Assembly (NCBI RefSeq): GCF_024349685.1
Contig: NZ_AP025944.1
Coordinates: 4,842,001 to 4,906,000 of the forward strand
DNA from: Pseudomonas sp. LRP2-20
GTDB lineage: Bacteria; Pseudomonadota; Gammaproteobacteria; Pseudomonadales; Pseudomonadaceae
Reading direction: 5' to 3'
DNA: 64,000 nucleotides
How positions within the stretch are numbered: position 1 is the stretch's first letter; each line of letters begins with the position of its first letter. The notes under the pieces are model-generated. The model saw only the letters and a program-made list of their open reading frames with translations, ran no database searches and was not told the DNA's origin. This document shows positions 55,193-64,000 of this stretch, piece by piece. Position numbers and translations under genes: made by a program.

Positions 55193-56571
55193 AGCACGCC
55201 AGCCTGTCACTGCGCCTGGGCCTGAGCGTGACCCTGATGGGTGCCGCTCTGGTGTTGCTGCTCGCCTGCCTGGCCGTGTTCGCCCTCGACCACGAACTGG
55301 ACAGCCGCGCCCGCAAGGACCTGGCGCGCAAGATGTTGCAGGTGGAGCACAACCTGCGGGTCGACCTGCGCAGCGAAGACCTGGGTAGCCGCGCCCATCC
55401 GTTGCTCGACCTGGTGATGGGCCACGACAACCTCAGCCTCAGCGTACTGGCCCTTGAGGGCCGCCACTCGCACCTGCTCAGCCTCGGCCCTGCCCTTGAG
55501 TCCCGGGTTGGCGAATTGCATACCGATTCACACCTGAACTATCACCAATGGCGCGATAGCAGCGGCAACCAGATCCTCACTGTCACCCGGCAGATGCGCC
55601 TGCGCGACGACACCCCGGTGCGGGTGATGATGTCGCTCAACCGCGCCGACGACCATGCCTTGCTTCAGGCCTATCTGCATTCGACCCTGCTGGCCCTGCC
55701 ACTGCTGTTGCTGTTGATTGGCGCTGGCGCCTGGTGGCTCGTGCAACGCGGCCTGAAGCCTCTGCGCCACTTTCGCCGCATCGCCGGGCAAGTCTCTGCC
55801 CAGGACCTGCAACACCGCCTGCCCGTGAGCGGGTTGCCCCTGGAGCTGACGGAGCTGGCACGCAGTATCAACGTGATGCTCGACCGCCTGGACCAGGGTG
55901 TGCGCCAGCTGTCGCAGTTCTCCGACGACCTGGCCCACGAACTGCGTACCCCGCTGAGCAACCTGATGGGCAAGGCCCAGGTCACCCTGGCCCGCGAGCG
56001 TGATGGCAAGCACTACCGGGAAGTGCTGGAAGACAGCATCGAAGAGCTGACCCGGCTCAACCGCATCATCAACGACATGCTGTTCCTCGCCCAGGTCAGC
56101 CAGCCACAGGCGCAGGTAGCGCTCAAGCCGCTGGCATTGGCAGATGAAGCGGCGCAGGTCAGCGAGCTGTTTGCCTTCAGTGCCGAGCTCAAGGACATCG
56201 AGCTGCGGCTGCAGGGCTGGGGGACCGCACTGGCGGACCGCTTGATGTTCCAGCGGGCGCTGTCGAACCTGTTGAGCAATGCCATACGGCATGGCCCGGA
56301 CGGACAGGCTGTGAAGCTGGGCATCGAGCGCCAAGGCAGTGAAGTGCTGATGTGGGTGGAGAACCAGGGGCCGGGGATTGCCGAAGCACATTGGCCGCAA
56401 TTGTTCGAGCGGTTCTACCGCGTGGGGTCTGGGCGTTCGCGGCTGGAGGGCGGCACGGGCCTGGGGTTGGCGATCGTGAAGTCGATCATGCAACTGCATG
56501 GTGGGCGAGTCGAGGTGAGCAGCAGCCCATCAGGCCCGACTCGCTTCACACTGGTGTTTCAAGCAGAGTAA
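55189..56571 (+). CDS. sensor histidine kinase (heavy-metal-sensor-like)
   Basis: A 460-residue membrane kinase starting at GTG 55189, overlapping the regulator. Two membrane helices (about residues 10-32 and 160-185) enclose a ~130-residue periplasmic sensor. HAMP ([20 protein letters not shown]), the H box [17 protein letters not shown], the N box [13 protein letters not shown] and the G box [14 protein letters not shown] follow. It resembles CopS/CzcS-type kinases, but the ligand cannot be read. The REP-tandem region follows its stop. Confidence 0.9.
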   Translation: MKHASLSLRLGLSVTLMGAALVLLLACLAVFALDHELDSRARKDLARKMLQVEHNLRVDLRSEDLGSRAHPLLDLVMGHDNLSLSVLALEGRHSHLLSLGPALESRVGELHTDSHLNYHQWRDSSGNQILTVTRQMRLRDDTPVRVMMSLNRADDHALLQAYLHSTLLALPLLLLLIGAGAWWLVQRGLKPLRHFRRIAGQVSAQDLQHRLPVSGLPLELTELARSINVMLDRLDQGVRQLSQFSDDLAHELRTPLSNLMGKAQVTLARERDGKHYREVLEDSIEELTRLNRIINDMLFLAQVSQPQAQVALKPLALADEAAQVSELFAFSAELKDIELRLQGWGTALADRLMFQRALSNLLSNAIRHGPDGQAVKLGIERQGSEVLMWVENQGPGIAEAHWPQLFERFYRVGSGRSRLEGGTGLGLAIVKSIMQLHGGRVEVSSSPSGPTRFTLVFQAE

Positions 56572-56583
56572 AGCGCAGCCTGC

Positions 56584-56782
56584 ACTGGCCTCTTCGCGGG
56601 TAAACCCGCTCCCACAGGTACTGCACAGTACCTTGGATAAGTACTGTCCCTGTGGCTTGCGAAGGTACTGCACAGCACCTTGGATCAGCCCTGTCCCTGT
56701 GGCTCCCGCAGGTACTGCACAGTACCTTGGATCAGTGCTGTCCCTGTGGGAGCGGGCTTGCCCGCGAATGGGCCAGTGCAGG
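56584..56782. repeat. REP pair enclosing a 47-bp tandem array
   Basis: CTGGCCTCTTCGCGGGTAAACCCGCTCCCACAGG (in part) at the left and, inverted, CCTGTGGGAGCGGGCTTGCCCGCG (in part) at the right flank the three-copy array listed separately. The whole lies between the kinase gene and pdxJ. Confidence 0.82.
56616..56756. repeat. 3 x 47-bp tandem repeat
   Basis: Three consecutive 47-bp units start at 56616, 56663 and 56710, each opening AGGTACTGCACAG and containing CCTTGGAT and CTGTCCCTGTGG. Each unit has a small palindrome GTACTGCACAGTAC (copy 2 has one change). Divergence is a few bases per unit. Confidence 0.92.
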
Positions 56783-56793
56783 CGACTGATGAA

Positions 56794-57534
56794 TCAGCGC
56801 GAAGCCGCGACGATCAGGGCCTTCATCTCGGCCACGGCAGCCTTGAAGCCAACGAACAAGGCATGCGCCACCAACGCATGGCCGATGTTCAGCTCATTGA
56901 TCCCCTTGATCGCCGCCACCGCCTCGACGTTGTGGTAATGCAGGCCATGGCCGGCATTGACGATCAGCCCCTGGCCCACGCCAAACGCTACGCCATCGAC
57001 GATGCGCTGCAGTTCCTCGGCCACTTCGGTCGGTGTTTCGGCATCGGCATAGCGCCCGGTGTGCAGCTCGATGGCCGGCGCGCCCACTCGGCGCGAAGCC
57101 TCGATCTGCCGCTCGTCGGCATCGATGAACAGCGACACTTCTGCCCCCGTACGCGACAGGCGCTCGACCGCTGCCTTGATCCGCGCCTCCTGGCCGGCCA
57201 CGTCCAGGCCACCCTCGGTGGTCAGCTCCTGACGGGTTTCGGGAACCAGGCAGATATGCGCCGGGCGGATTTTCTCGGCAAAGGCCATCATCTCTTCAGT
57301 GACGCCCATTTCGAAGTTCATGCGCGTCTGCAGCACGTCCTTGAGCAGCACCACGTCGCGCTCCTGGATGTGCCGACGGTCTTCACGCAGGTGCACGGTG
57401 ATGCCATCGGCGCCCGCTTCCTCGGCATCCAGCGCCGCCTTGACCGGGTCCGGGTAACGGGTGCCGCGGGCCTGGCGCAGGGTCGCCACGTGGTCGATGT
57501 TGACGCCGAGAAGCATGCGGTTGCTGTGAGTCAC
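56794..57534 (-). CDS. pdxJ: pyridoxine 5'-phosphate synthase
   Basis: A 246-residue TIM-barrel enzyme that condenses 3-amino-2-oxopropyl phosphate with deoxyxylulose 5-phosphate in vitamin B6 synthesis. It starts [23 protein letters not shown] and has [16 protein letters not shown] and [11 protein letters not shown] (the first in part), all family signatures. It is the last gene of the lepA-lepB-rnc-era-recO-pdxJ cluster. ATG 57534 is preceded by AGGAGAG. Confidence 0.96.
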   Translation of the reverse strand: MTHSNRMLLGVNIDHVATLRQARGTRYPDPVKAALDAEEAGADGITVHLREDRRHIQERDVVLLKDVLQTRMNFEMGVTEEMMAFAEKIRPAHICLVPETRQELTTEGGLDVAGQEARIKAAVERLSRTGAEVSLFIDADERQIEASRRVGAPAIELHTGRYADAETPTEVAEELQRIVDGVAFGVGQGLIVNAGHGLHYHNVEAVAAIKGINELNIGHALVAHALFVGFKAAVAEMKALIVAASR

Positions 57535-57577
57535 GAAAGGCTCTCCTGAAGTTTGAGCCGCACAGCATACGACGTGC

Positions 57578-58261
57578 TCAGCGCTTGCGAAACAGTTCCC
57601 GGCTGACCAGCGGCTTTGGCCCCAGGTGCACCGCCAGTGCCTGGCGCATCAGGCGCTTGGCCGCCAGCAATGCACCCGGTGCGTCCCAGTCGGCCTGGGC
57701 CAGCGCCAGCAGCTCGGTGCCCTTGAACAGGCCAGGCTGGGCCAGGTGCACGCGCTCGAGGCCGGCATCGACCCGCAAGCGGTACAGGCCGTCGCCTTCG
57801 ACCGGGTCGTCGTTGATGTCGTTGCTCAGCGAAAAGGTGTAGCCCAGGTCTTCCAGCAGCCGCCACTCGAACGAACGCAGCAGTGGCTCCAGTGGCCTTC
57901 CCTCGGCCAATGCCTGCAGGGTCAGGGCGTAATGCTCGAACAGCTCTGGTTGCGGCGCCTCGGCGGGCAGCAGGCGCATCAGCAGTTCGTTGAGGTAGAG
58001 GCCGCTGAACAGCGCGTCGCCATGCAGCCACGCGGCAATACCAACGGTGTCCAGGCGCCTGACGTTCTTCAGCTCCCCTTTGCCGAACAGTTCCACTTCC
58101 AGCGGTACGAACGGCCGCACCAGGCTGCCGCCCTTACCCCGCGCACGGCGCAGCACCGCGCGCAGGCGGCCCTGGGGCGTGAACAAGTCCACCAGTGCAC
58201 TGGTTTCCTTGTAGGCGCGGCTGTGCAGGACGTAGGCCGGCTGCGGCGTGGGTTGGTCCAT
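57578..58261 (-). CDS. recO: DNA repair protein RecO
   Basis: A 227-residue RecO. The N-terminal OB fold has [20 protein letters not shown] and [14 protein letters not shown], and the helical C-terminal domain follows. RecO works with RecR to load RecA on SSB-coated DNA. There is no zinc-finger Cys4 motif, as is usual for short gammaproteobacterial RecO. It sits between era and pdxJ as in related genomes, separated from era by a REP doublet. Confidence 0.93.
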   Translation of the reverse strand: MDQPTPQPAYVLHSRAYKETSALVDLFTPQGRLRAVLRRARGKGGSLVRPFVPLEVELFGKGELKNVRRLDTVGIAAWLHGDALFSGLYLNELLMRLLPAEAPQPELFEHYALTLQALAEGRPLEPLLRSFEWRLLEDLGYTFSLSNDINDDPVEGDGLYRLRVDAGLERVHLAQPGLFKGTELLALAQADWDAPGALLAAKRLMRQALAVHLGPKPLVSRELFRKR

Positions 58262-58287
58262 GCGCTATCTCTGAAGGTCAGATGTAA

Positions 58288-58393
58288 CTGTGGGAGCGGG
58301 CTTGTCGGAGCGCCGAACCGCCGCGAAAGCGGCGGTGAATTCACCATCGCATTCGCGGCGGTTCGGCGCCCCGGCAAGCCCGCTCCCACAGGG
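58288..58393. repeat. nested REP doublet between era and recO
   Basis: Outer arms TGTGGGAGCGGGCTTG and CAAGCCCGCTCCCACA enclose a second inverted repeat, GCGCCGAACCGCCGCGAA with TTCGCGGCGGTTCGGCGC, around a short AT-containing centre. The whole is a ~106-bp near-continuous palindrome. Confidence 0.85.
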
Positions 58394-58415
58394 TACGTCG
58401 ATTGCTCAGGGTGAG

Positions 58416-59318
58416 TTAAAGGTCGCCGTAGCCCAGCGAACGCAGGGCGCGCTCGTCGTCGGACCAGCCGCCTTTGACCTTGACCCAGAGGTTGAGCATG
58501 ACCTTGGAGTCGAACAGCACTTCCATGTCCTTGCGCGCTTCAGAGCCAATGCGCTTTATGCGCTCGCCCTTGTCACCAATGATGATTTTCTTCTGGCCAT
58601 CACGCTCGACCAGGATCAGGGCATGAATGTGCAGCACATGGCCCTGCTGCTTGAACTCTTCGATTTCCACGGTGATCTGGTACGGCAACTCCGCACCCAA
58701 CTGGCGCATGATCTTCTCGCGCACCAGTTCAGCAGCGAGGAAGCGGCTGCTGCGGTCGGTGATCTGGTCTTCCGGGAAGAAGTGGTCGTTTTCCGGCAGG
58801 TGCTTGGCGATCTGGGCTTCCAGCGCTTCCAGGTTGTGGCCCTGCTGCGCGGAAATCGGCATCACTTCAGCGTTCGGCAGTTGTTCCTGCAACCACTGCA
58901 GGTGCGGAATCAACTCGGCCTTCTCTTCCATGCGGTCGGTCTTGTTGACGGCGATGATCAGCGGACCGGTCACGTACTGCACGCGCTCCAGCACCAGCTG
59001 GTCCTCGTCGGTCCACTTGGTGCGGTCGACCACGAAGATCACCACGTCGACGTCCTTCAGGGCCGCCGATGCGTTACGGTTCATGTAACGGTTCAAGGCC
59101 TTGTCATTGGCCTTGTGCATGCCCGGGGTGTCGACGTAGATCGCCTGCACGTCACCCTCGGTCTTGATGCCGAGCATGTTGTGGCGGGTGGTCTGCGGCT
59201 TGCGCGAGGTGATCGCCAGCTTCTGGCCGAGGATGTGGTTGAGCAGGGTCGACTTGCCCACGTTCGGGCGGCCGACGATGGCCACGTAACCGCAGCGGGT
59301 CGGGTTGTTATCAGTCAT
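58416..59318 (-). CDS. era: GTPase Era
   Basis: A 300-residue GTPase for 30S ribosome maturation. G1 is [10 protein letters not shown]3 is DTPGMH, G4 is NKTD, and the C-terminal KH domain includes [14 protein letters not shown] choose ATG 59318, seven bases after GGAG; ATG 59324 lies only one base from it. The 5' end overlaps the rnc 3' end by a few bases, indicating translational coupling as in many bacteria. Confidence 0.96.
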   Translation of the reverse strand: MTDNNPTRCGYVAIVGRPNVGKSTLLNHILGQKLAITSRKPQTTRHNMLGIKTEGDVQAIYVDTPGMHKANDKALNRYMNRNASAALKDVDVVIFVVDRTKWTDEDQLVLERVQYVTGPLIIAVNKTDRMEEKAELIPHLQWLQEQLPNAEVMPISAQQGHNLEALEAQIAKHLPENDHFFPEDQITDRSSRFLAAELVREKIMRQLGAELPYQITVEIEEFKQQGHVLHIHALILVERDGQKKIIIGDKGERIKRIGSEARKDMEVLFDSKVMLNLWVKVKGGWSDDERALRSLGYGDL

Positions 59319-60000
59319 TGCCATTCTCCACGCCCAGGGCGATCAATGCAGCAGCGGCGGCGACCTGCTCGGCGATACGCCGGCTAACGCCCTGGCCACG
59401 GCTCTTGTTGTTCAGCAGCACCACTTCGCATTCGACGAAGAAGGTGCGGCAGTGCGGTTCGCCCTGGATGTCGACCACCTCGTAACGCGGCAGCTCGCAG
59501 CTGCGCGATTGCAGGAATTCCTGCAGGCGGGTTTTCGGATCCTTGTTGGTGTCGACCAGGGTCAGGCCTTCGAACTCGTCGGTCAGCCAGGCGAGCACAC
59601 GCTCGCGCGCGGTCTGCATGTCCGCGTCCAGGTAGATGGCGCCGATCAGCGCTTCCAGGGCGTCGGCCAGGATCGACTCGCGGCGGAAGCCACCGCTCTT
59701 GAGTTCGCCCGAACCCAGGCGCAGGTAATCGCCCAGGTCGAAACCACGGGCCAGCCGGGCCAGGGTCTCGCCCTTGACCAGGCGGGCGCGCAGACGCGAC
59801 AGCTGGCCTTCACGGGCCTGCGGGAAGCGCTCGAACAGCGCCTCGCCGGCAACGAAGTTGAGAATGGCGTCACCGAGGAACTCCAGGCGCTCGTTGTTGC
59901 GCCCGGCATAGCTGCGGTGAGTCAGGGCCAGCAGCATCTGCTCCTGGTTCTTGAAGGTATAGCCGAGCTTGCGCTCGAGACGGGCAAGGGAAGCACTCAT
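59311..60000 (-). CDS. rnc: ribonuclease III
   Basis: A 229-residue double-strand-specific endoribonuclease. The catalytic signature [14 protein letters not shown] is at about residues 37-50, with the second acidic cluster [14 protein letters not shown] near 110. A C-terminal double-stranded-RNA-binding domain follows ([11 protein letters not shown]...). It matures rRNA and controls mRNAs. A 12-bp perfect hairpin lies in its leader, about 130-155 bases upstream of ATG 60000. Confidence 0.96.
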   Translation of the reverse strand: MSASLARLERKLGYTFKNQEQMLLALTHRSYAGRNNERLEFLGDAILNFVAGEALFERFPQAREGQLSRLRARLVKGETLARLARGFDLGDYLRLGSGELKSGGFRRESILADALEALIGAIYLDADMQTARERVLAWLTDEFEGLTLVDTNKDPKTRLQEFLQSRSCELPRYEVVDIQGEPHCRTFFVECEVVLLNNKSRGQGVSRRIAEQVAAAAALIALGVENGND

Positions 60001-60127
60001 GCAGCCACCCGTTGGTTGTTCAACGCGTTGTTCAAATCAACATCCTGAAAGACTGTTTGGCTGTGGTCCGTCGCGGCGAGCGGCGAATCTCTCGTTCCTT
60101 GAGAACACAGCCTATGTCAGAAATGCA

Positions 60128-60156
60128 TTCGGCGCTGTCTGCAGGACAGCGCCGAA
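60128..60156 (-). other. 12-bp perfect hairpin in the lepB-rnc leader
   Basis: TTCGGCGCTGTC-(tgcag)-GACAGCGCCGAA starts five bases after the lepB stop on the transcribed strand and is not followed by a T-run. It could be an RNase III target for autoregulation of rnc, or a weak terminator of lepB. Confidence 0.65.
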
Positions 60157-60161
60157 GGGTA

Positions 60162-61016
60162 TCAATGGATCAGACCGACCCGCGACAGGTTGGGCAAGTG
60201 GCTGAGCTTGGGCTCGGGCCAGCTCATCCAGACCGCGAAGGCCTTGCCGACAATGTTCCGGTCCGGAACCATGCCGTGCAGCGCTTGAGGGATCTTCGGG
60301 TCATCCCAGTAACGGCTGTCGTTGGAGTTGTCGCGGTTGTCGCCCATCATGAAGTAATGGCCGGCCGGCACGGTCCATTGCTGGTCCGGCGGCATGCGAT
60401 AACGGGTCATCTCCTTGCGGATCAGGTGCTCGGCTTCGCCGAGTTTTTCCTTGTACAGCTCGGCGCTGCCCAAGGTACCGGGTTCGGCGCCAACCAGCTG
60501 CTCGGCGATCGGCTGGCCGTTGACGAACAGCCGCTTGTCGCTGGTGTAGCTGATCTTGTCGCCCGGCAGGCCGACCACACGCTTGATGTAGTTGACGTTC
60601 GGGTCGCTCGGGTAGCGGAACACCATCACATCGCCGCGTTGCGGGTCACCGACCTCGATGACCTTCTTGTCGATCACCGGCAGGCGGATGCCGTAGGAGA
60701 ACTTGTTCACCAGGATGAAATCGCCCACTTCCAGGGTCGGTTTCATCGACCCCGAAGGGATCTGGAACGGCTCGACCAGGAACGAGCGCAGCACCAGCAC
60801 GATGAACAGTACCGGGAAGAACGACTTGCCGTACTCGACCAGCAGCGGTTCTTTGCTCAGGCGCTCGACCACCGCCATTTCGGGCTGAGTGACGCTGCCC
60901 TGGTAGTTGGCGATCGCTGCCCGCCGGCGCGGAGCCAGGAACAGCAGATCGATCAAGCCCAGCAGACCGCAGACAAAGACGGCGATGACTAGCAACAGCG
61001 GGAAATTTAGCGACAT
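60162..61016 (-). CDS. lepB: signal peptidase I
   Basis: A 284-residue inner-membrane peptidase that removes signal peptides. Two N-terminal helices (about residues 4-24 and 60-77) precede the catalytic Ser in IPSGSMKPTL and the general-base Lys in VNYIKRVVGLPGDKI. The C-terminal GDNRDNSNDSRYWG-like box reads MMGDNRDNSNDSRYW. It lies five bases downstream of lepA and is probably co-transcribed with it. Confidence 0.96.
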   Translation of the reverse strand: MSLNFPLLLVIAVFVCGLLGLIDLLFLAPRRRAAIANYQGSVTQPEMAVVERLSKEPLLVEYGKSFFPVLFIVLVLRSFLVEPFQIPSGSMKPTLEVGDFILVNKFSYGIRLPVIDKKVIEVGDPQRGDVMVFRYPSDPNVNYIKRVVGLPGDKISYTSDKRLFVNGQPIAEQLVGAEPGTLGSAELYKEKLGEAEHLIRKEMTRYRMPPDQQWTVPAGHYFMMGDNRDNSNDSRYWDDPKIPQALHGMVPDRNIVGKAFAVWMSWPEPKLSHLPNLSRVGLIH

Positions 61017-61021
61017 AGGAC

Positions 61022-62821
61022 CTAGCTATCCAACCTGAGCACGGCGAGGAAGGCTTCCTGTGGAATCTCCACGTTGCCCACCTGTTTCATGCGTTTCTTA
61101 CCGGCCTTCTGCTTCTCCAGCAGTTTCTTCTTACGGCTGACGTCACCACCGTAGCACTTGGCCAGTACGTTCTTTCTGAGTGCCTTGACGGTCGTCCGCG
61201 CGATGATCTGGCCGCCAATGGCTGCCTGGATCGCCACGTCAAACATCTGCCGAGGGATCAGTTCCTTCATCTTTTCGGTCAACGCACGGCCTTTGTAGGC
61301 CGCGTTGTCGCGGTGCACGATCAATGCCAGGGCATCGACCTTGTCGCCGTTGATCAGTACGTCCAGCTTGACCAGGTTGGCCGACTGGTAGCGATCGAAA
61401 TGATAGTCCAGCGAAGCATAGCCGCGGCTGGTCGACTTCAGGCGGTCGAAGAAGTCCAGTACCACTTCGTTCATCGGCAGGTCGTAGCGCACCTGCACCT
61501 GGCTGCCGAGGAACTGCATGTCGCGCTGCACGCCACGCTTCTCGATGCACAGGGTGATGACGTTGCCCAGGTGCTCCTGTGGCACCAGGATGGTCGCGGT
61601 AACGATCGGCTCGCGGAAATCGGCCACGGACGAGACATCCGGCAACTTCGACGGGTTATCGACGACGATGGTCTCACCGGTCTTGAGTTCGAGCTCGTAG
61701 ATCACGCTTGGCGCGGTGGTGATCAGGTCCAGGTCGTATTCGCGCTCCAGGCGCTCCTGGATGATCTCCATGTGCAGCATGCCGAGGAAGCCGCAGCGGA
61801 AGCCGAAGCCCAGGGCGTCGGAGCTTTCCGGCATGTATTGCAGCGACGAGTCGTTGAGGGTCAGCTTCTGCAGGGCATCGCGGAAGTCCTCGAAGTCGTC
61901 GGAGCTGACCGGGAACAGGCCGGCATAGACCTGTGGCTGGATCTTCTTGAAGCCAGGCAGCACCTCGACCTCGGGGGTCGTGGACAGGGTCAGGGTGTCA
62001 CCCACCGGCGCACCGTGAATGTCCTTGATGCTGGCGATGATGAAGCCTACCTCACCGGCCTTGAGGTCGGCGGTCTGGGTGTGCTTCGGCGTGAACACAC
62101 CGACGCTGTCGACCAGGTGCACCTTGCCGGTGGACTTGACCAGGATCTTGTCGCCTTTCTTGACGCGGCCGTGGCGCACACGCACCAGCGAGACCACGCC
62201 CAGGTAGTTGTCGAACCAGGAGTCGATGATCAGCGCCTGCAGTGGCGCTTCGATATCGCCTTCCGGCGCAGGGATGGTCTGCACCAGGCGCTCGAGCACT
62301 TCGTCCACGCCCATGCCGCTCTTGGCGCTGCAAGCCACGGCGTCGGTGGCATCGATGCCGATGATCTTCTCGATCTCGTCCTTCACGCGGTCCGGATCGG
62401 CCTGGGGCAGGTCCATCTTGTTCAGGACCGGCATGACTTCCAGGCCCTGCTCGATGGCGGTGTAGCAGTTGGCCACGGACTGGGCTTCGACACCCTGGCC
62501 AGCGTCCACCACCAGCAGCGCGCCTTCACAGGCCGCCAGCGAACGCGAGACTTCGTAGGTAAAGTCAACGTGGCCGGGGGTATCGATGAAGTTCAGCTGA
62601 TAGACCTTGCCGTCCTGCGCCTTGTAGTTGAGCGTGACGCTGTGGGCCTTGATGGTGATACCGCGTTCGCGCTCAAGGTCCATGGAGTCCAGTACCTGGG
62701 CTTCCATTTCGCGCGCCGACAGGCCACCGCACATTTGAATGAAACGGTCGGCCAGCGTCGACTTGCCATGGTCGATGTGGGCGATGATGGAGAAATTGCG
62801 GATATGACTCAAATCACTCAC
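61022..62821 (-). CDS. lepA: elongation factor 4 (LepA)
   Basis: A 599-residue translational GTPase. G1 is [10 protein letters not shown]3 is DTPGHVDF, G4 is NKMD, and the LepA-specific C-terminal domain includes [17 protein letters not shown]. It acts on stalled or initiating ribosomes. It is the first gene of the minus-strand lepA-lepB unit and is separated from mucD by a terminator. The length is standard. Confidence 0.97.
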   Translation of the reverse strand: MSDLSHIRNFSIIAHIDHGKSTLADRFIQMCGGLSAREMEAQVLDSMDLERERGITIKAHSVTLNYKAQDGKVYQLNFIDTPGHVDFTYEVSRSLAACEGALLVVDAGQGVEAQSVANCYTAIEQGLEVMPVLNKMDLPQADPDRVKDEIEKIIGIDATDAVACSAKSGMGVDEVLERLVQTIPAPEGDIEAPLQALIIDSWFDNYLGVVSLVRVRHGRVKKGDKILVKSTGKVHLVDSVGVFTPKHTQTADLKAGEVGFIIASIKDIHGAPVGDTLTLSTTPEVEVLPGFKKIQPQVYAGLFPVSSDDFEDFRDALQKLTLNDSSLQYMPESSDALGFGFRCGFLGMLHMEIIQERLEREYDLDLITTAPSVIYELELKTGETIVVDNPSKLPDVSSVADFREPIVTATILVPQEHLGNVITLCIEKRGVQRDMQFLGSQVQVRYDLPMNEVVLDFFDRLKSTSRGYASLDYHFDRYQSANLVKLDVLINGDKVDALALIVHRDNAAYKGRALTEKMKELIPRQMFDVAIQAAIGGQIIARTTVKALRKNVLAKCYGGDVSRKKKLLEKQKAGKKRMKQVGNVEIPQEAFLAVLRLDS

Positions 62822-62960
62822 GGGTCAACACTCGGAAAAGGCTGCGAGCCGGACGCCCGCCGAAAAATAGCCGGGAATTGTACCTTAAGCTGCTGGGATA
62901 TGGGAGATTCCTCTATCGGACTGTACACAGCATTCGCACCTGCAATTGTGAACTTTCATG

Positions 62961-62987
62961 AAAAAGGGCAGCCGAAGCTGCCCTTTC
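62961..62987 (-). terminator. rho-independent terminator of mucD
   Basis: On the minus strand AAGGGCAGC-(ttcg)-GCTGCCCTTTTT: a 9-bp stem closed by a UUCG tetraloop and followed by a T-run, 17 bases after the mucD stop. Confidence 0.92.
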
Positions 62988-63003
62988 CTCCCCCTGAGCT
63001 CGC

Positions 63004-64000
63004 TTATTCAGCAAGTTTGAAGGTGATGAAGCTGGCACGCCCCTGACGCAGCACGCGCATCGACACCGAACGATTCTTCGGCAGGTCCTTGGCGATTTCG
63101 GTGAATTGCTTGGCCGAGGCGACCGCCTGGTTGTTCAGGTGGCTGATCACGTCGCCCGGGCGCAGCCCGATCATCGCGGCCGGGCCGTCCTGAACTTCCT
63201 TGATGACCACGCCACCCTTGAGCTCCAGGGTCTTCTTCTGTTCTGCGGTCAGGTCCGATACAGATACGCCCAGGCGGTTGCTGTTGCGCTCGGCGCTGCC
63301 TTCAGGGCTGCTACCGGCAGCGATGTCGGCATCGTCATCGGGCATTGGACCGACGGCAACGTCCAGGGTCTGGCGCTTGCCGTTGCGGATGATCTCGAGC
63401 TTGGCCTTCTCGCCGTCCTTCAAGCTGCCAACCAGGTGCGGCAGGTCTGCCGACATGACGATCGGCTGGCCGTTCATGCTCAGGATCACGTCACCCACCT
63501 GCAAGCCGCCCTTGGCTGCCGGGCCGTTTTCCAGCACCTGCGCCACCAGGGCACCCGCCGGTTTGTCGAGGCCGAACGACTCAGCCAGGTCCTTGTTGAC
63601 CTCCTGAATCACCACACCCAGCCAGCCGCGGCTGACCTTGCCGTCTTTCTTCAGCTGGTTGGACACATCGATGGCCACATCGATCGGGATGGCGAAGGAC
63701 AGGCCCATGAAGCCGCCAGAGCGGGTGAAGATCTGCGAGTTGATACCCACCACCTCACCTTTCATGTTGAACAGCGGGCCGCCGGAGTTACCCGGGTTGA
63801 TGGCCACATCGGTCTGGATGAACGGCACATAGGTGTCGTTGGGCAGGGTCCGGCCCTTGGCGCTGACGATACCTTTGGTCACCGAATGGTCGAAGCCGAA
63901 CGGCGAACCGATGGCCAGCACCCACTCCCCGACCTTGAGCTTCTCGGAGTCACCCAGCTTGACGGTCGGCAGGTTCTTGCCCTCGACCTTGAGCAAGGCC
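63004..64000 (-). CDS. mucD: periplasmic serine protease MucD / DegP family (5' end missing)
   Basis: About 332 C-terminal residues of an HtrA-type protease; the N-terminus lies beyond the right edge. The catalytic Ser is in NPGNSGGPLF. Two PDZ domains follow (GWLGVVIQEVNKDLAESFGL and GGVVIKEVQDGPAAMIGLRPGD, given in part). The stretch after the first PDZ and the adjacency to lepA match MucD, which in Pseudomonas restrains the AlgU stress response. It could be another HtrA paralogue, but context favours mucD. Confidence 0.92.
   Translation of the reverse strand, partial: ALLKVEGKNLPTVKLGDSEKLKVGEWVLAIGSPFGFDHSVTKGIVSAKGRTLPNDTYVPFIQTDVAINPGNSGGPLFNMKGEVVGINSQIFTRSGGFMGLSFAIPIDVAIDVSNQLKKDGKVSRGWLGVVIQEVNKDLAESFGLDKPAGALVAQVLENGPAAKGGLQVGDVILSMNGQPIVMSADLPHLVGSLKDGEKAKLEIIRNGKRQTLDVAVGPMPDDDADIAAGSSPEGSAERNSNRLGVSVSDLTAEQKKTLELKGGVVIKEVQDGPAAMIGLRPGDVISHLNNQAVASAKQFTEIAKDLPKNRSVSMRVLRQGRASFITFKLAE

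Noticed and set aside
56616..56756. Possible CRISPR array
   Set aside because: Repeats are directly adjacent with a 47-bp period and no unique spacers, and no cas genes are present; it is a tandem repeat within REP sequence.

Overview
The window is a compact, GC-rich, almost gap-free stretch of a Pseudomonas chromosome, most likely from the P. putida group. The evidence is gene content and order known from that group (aatJQMP-aauSR, glpFKRD, mucD-lepA-lepB-rnc-era-recO-pdxJ, oprB-gcd, cmoAB). Intergenic REP palindromes of the putida type (cores like CTTCGCGGGTAAACCCG and GCGGGCTTGCCCGCG) support this. I see no phage, insertion sequence, CRISPR array, tRNA or rRNA. All assignments come from reading the sequence and remembered family motifs; no database was searched.

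Layout: 1-2560 end of motY (minus), then overlapping pyrC-rnt. 2684-4789 redox and iron block: 2-Cys peroxiredoxin, bfd, bfr, grxD. 4881-6989 a stand-alone molybdopterin oxidoreductase. 7373-9399 argF translationally coupled to an orphan ABC ATPase; then ybaK. 10209-15441 the glycerol regulon glpF-glpK-glpR-glpD. 15485-19699 a 1404-residue leucine-rich-repeat protein with an NEL-type E3 ubiquitin-ligase C-terminus. 19939-26447 the acidic amino-acid uptake operon aatJQMP and its two-component system aauSR, with a sigma-54 promoter and two AauR-type palindromes upstream. 26484-35359 alpha/beta hydrolase, metR, a NUDIX hydrolase, a large Lhr helicase and a membrane-anchored GltB-like flavoprotein. 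35400-40347 an amino-acid permease divergent from a large atypical class A penicillin-binding protein. 40434-44874 a PadR-type regulator with a siderophore-interacting reductase, two small genes, and a ZnuD-like TonB receptor behind a Zur box. 45173-48973 oprB-gcd (periplasmic glucose oxidation). 49205-53974 a Lon protease, a chagasin-like lipoprotein and cmoA-cmoB. 54045-56571 a small exported protein divergent from an OmpR-type regulator and sensor kinase. 56794-64000 pdxJ, recO, era, rnc, lepB, lepA and the 3' part of mucD, all on the minus strand.

Regulatory logic: several local circuits can be read directly. GlpR controls glycerol use and has an 18-bp operator match upstream of glpD. AauR-type palindromes and a -24/-12 promoter precede aatJ, and one palindrome overlaps the start codon of the divergent NEL-ligase gene. 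A Zur box precedes the His/Asp-rich TonB receptor. A Fur-type core and paired GATATATC palindromes precede the padR-sip operon. A Fur-like site precedes bfd. The most unusual items are the NEL ligase, two copies of a 241-bp long-armed palindromic element (13491-13731 and 33369-33609), and a 3 x 47-bp tandem repeat enclosed by REPs (56616-56756).
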